A DNA stretch of 6,034 bases from a bacterium (lineage in GTDB: Bacteria > Zhuqueibacterota > Zhuqueibacteria > Thermofontimicrobiales > Thermofontimicrobiaceae), in assembly GCA_011046315.1 (NCBI GenBank), contig DSAU01000058.1:1-6034 (forward strand), written 5' to 3'. Position numbers and translations under genes: made by a program. Below the pieces are notes generated by a model. The model searched no databases, was not told where the DNA came from, and saw only the letters and a program-made list of their open reading frames with translations. Below are positions 5,753 through 6,034 of the stretch, one piece after another (the stretch's first letter is position 1; the number at the start of each line of letters is the position of its first letter).

Positions 5753-6034
5753 TTATTTTTTGAGATAATTTTCCAGGCGATCCATCCCGATCTCGATATT
5801 TTCAAGTGAATTGGCGTATGAAAACCTGAGGTAACCTTCGCCATTATCACCAAAATCAATTCCCGGAGTAACCGCTACTTTTGTATTTTTTAGCAGGTCC
5901 AGGGCAAACTGGTATGAGTCGTTGCAAAATTTTTTGGCGTTGGCAAAAACATAAAATGCGCCGCGCGGTTCCACAGCAATGGTAAAACTGATGTTACGTA
6001 AACACTTTATCATATATTGCCGACGCTGGTTATA
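5753..6034 (-). CDS. PLP-dependent class I/II aminotransferase, C-terminal part (5' end beyond window)
   Basis: The reading frame is open to the window edge, giving the last 93 residues starting YNQRRQYMIKCL; the ATG at 6011-6013 is internal, not the start. The fragment matches the C-terminal small domain of fold-type I aminotransferases of the aspartate/aromatic aminotransferase class. YNQRRQ corresponds to the usual Y-x-x-RR helix, EPRGAFYVFAN to the substrate-site strand, and VAVTPGIDFGDNGEGYLRFSYANS to the final region. In that last region the Arg of LRFSYA should bind the substrate alpha-carboxylate, like Arg386 of aspartate aminotransferase. These enzymes move an amino group between an amino acid and a 2-oxo acid in the cytoplasm. 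The Schiff-base lysine lies outside the window, so the substrate (Asp, Ala, aromatic, or other) cannot be assigned. It ends in TAA at 5755-5753 and is 700 bases from the receptor, so not in its operon. Confidence 0.9.
   Translation of the reverse strand, partial: YNQRRQYMIKCLRNISFTIAVEPRGAFYVFANAKKFCNDSYQFALDLLKNTKVAVTPGIDFGDNGEGYLRFSYANSLENIEIGMDRLENYLKK

Overview
The window is a slice of chromosome from a Gram-negative bacterium. The evidence for an outer membrane is a TonB-dependent receptor with an N-terminal carboxypeptidase-D-like regulatory domain and a C-terminal aromatic residue. That architecture is most common in the Bacteroidota/FCB group. A textbook AGGAGG ribosome-binding site and a promoter that reads acceptably in both the TTGACA/TATAAT and the Bacteroidota TAnnTTTG conventions suggest a non-classical FCB lineage, such as Calditrichota, KSB1-like, Ignavibacteria or Marinimicrobia relatives. 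This placement is inference from style, not a database match. All genes lie on the minus strand, so the window reads from right to left.

Layout in the direction of transcription: the C-terminal end of a class I/II PLP-dependent aminotransferase (6034-5753, start outside the window). Next is an AT-rich 700-base intergenic stretch (5752-5054) with no convincing gene but with a direct-repeat, Pho-box-like promoter candidate near 5365-5396 and a small dispersed-type hairpin at 5197-5216. A complete 896-residue TonB-dependent receptor follows (5053-2363), ending in a strong terminator hairpin (2344-2312). A 299-base gap then holds a MITE-like palindromic repeat (about 2125-2223) and a separate 26-base palindrome just ahead of the next gene. 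That gene encodes an exported nucleotide pyrophosphatase/phosphodiesterase (NPP) of the alkaline phosphatase superfamily (2054-810). Then come a small hotdog-fold PaaI-type thioesterase (687-214) and a compact stand-alone initiator tRNA unit with its own promoter (179-149), gene (138-64) and intrinsic terminator (61-12).

The genes do not form one tight operon: the receptor is closed by its own terminator, and the tRNA is an independent unit. A modest functional link can be proposed between the receptor and the secreted NPP. The NPP would cleave phosphodiester or pyrophosphate bonds outside the cytoplasm, and the 7-4-7 direct repeat upstream of the receptor has the geometry of a PhoB binding site. 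Phosphate- or nucleotide-scavenging is therefore a testable hypothesis, not a conclusion. I did not find a clearly novel multi-gene system; most of the window is ordinary housekeeping and envelope content.
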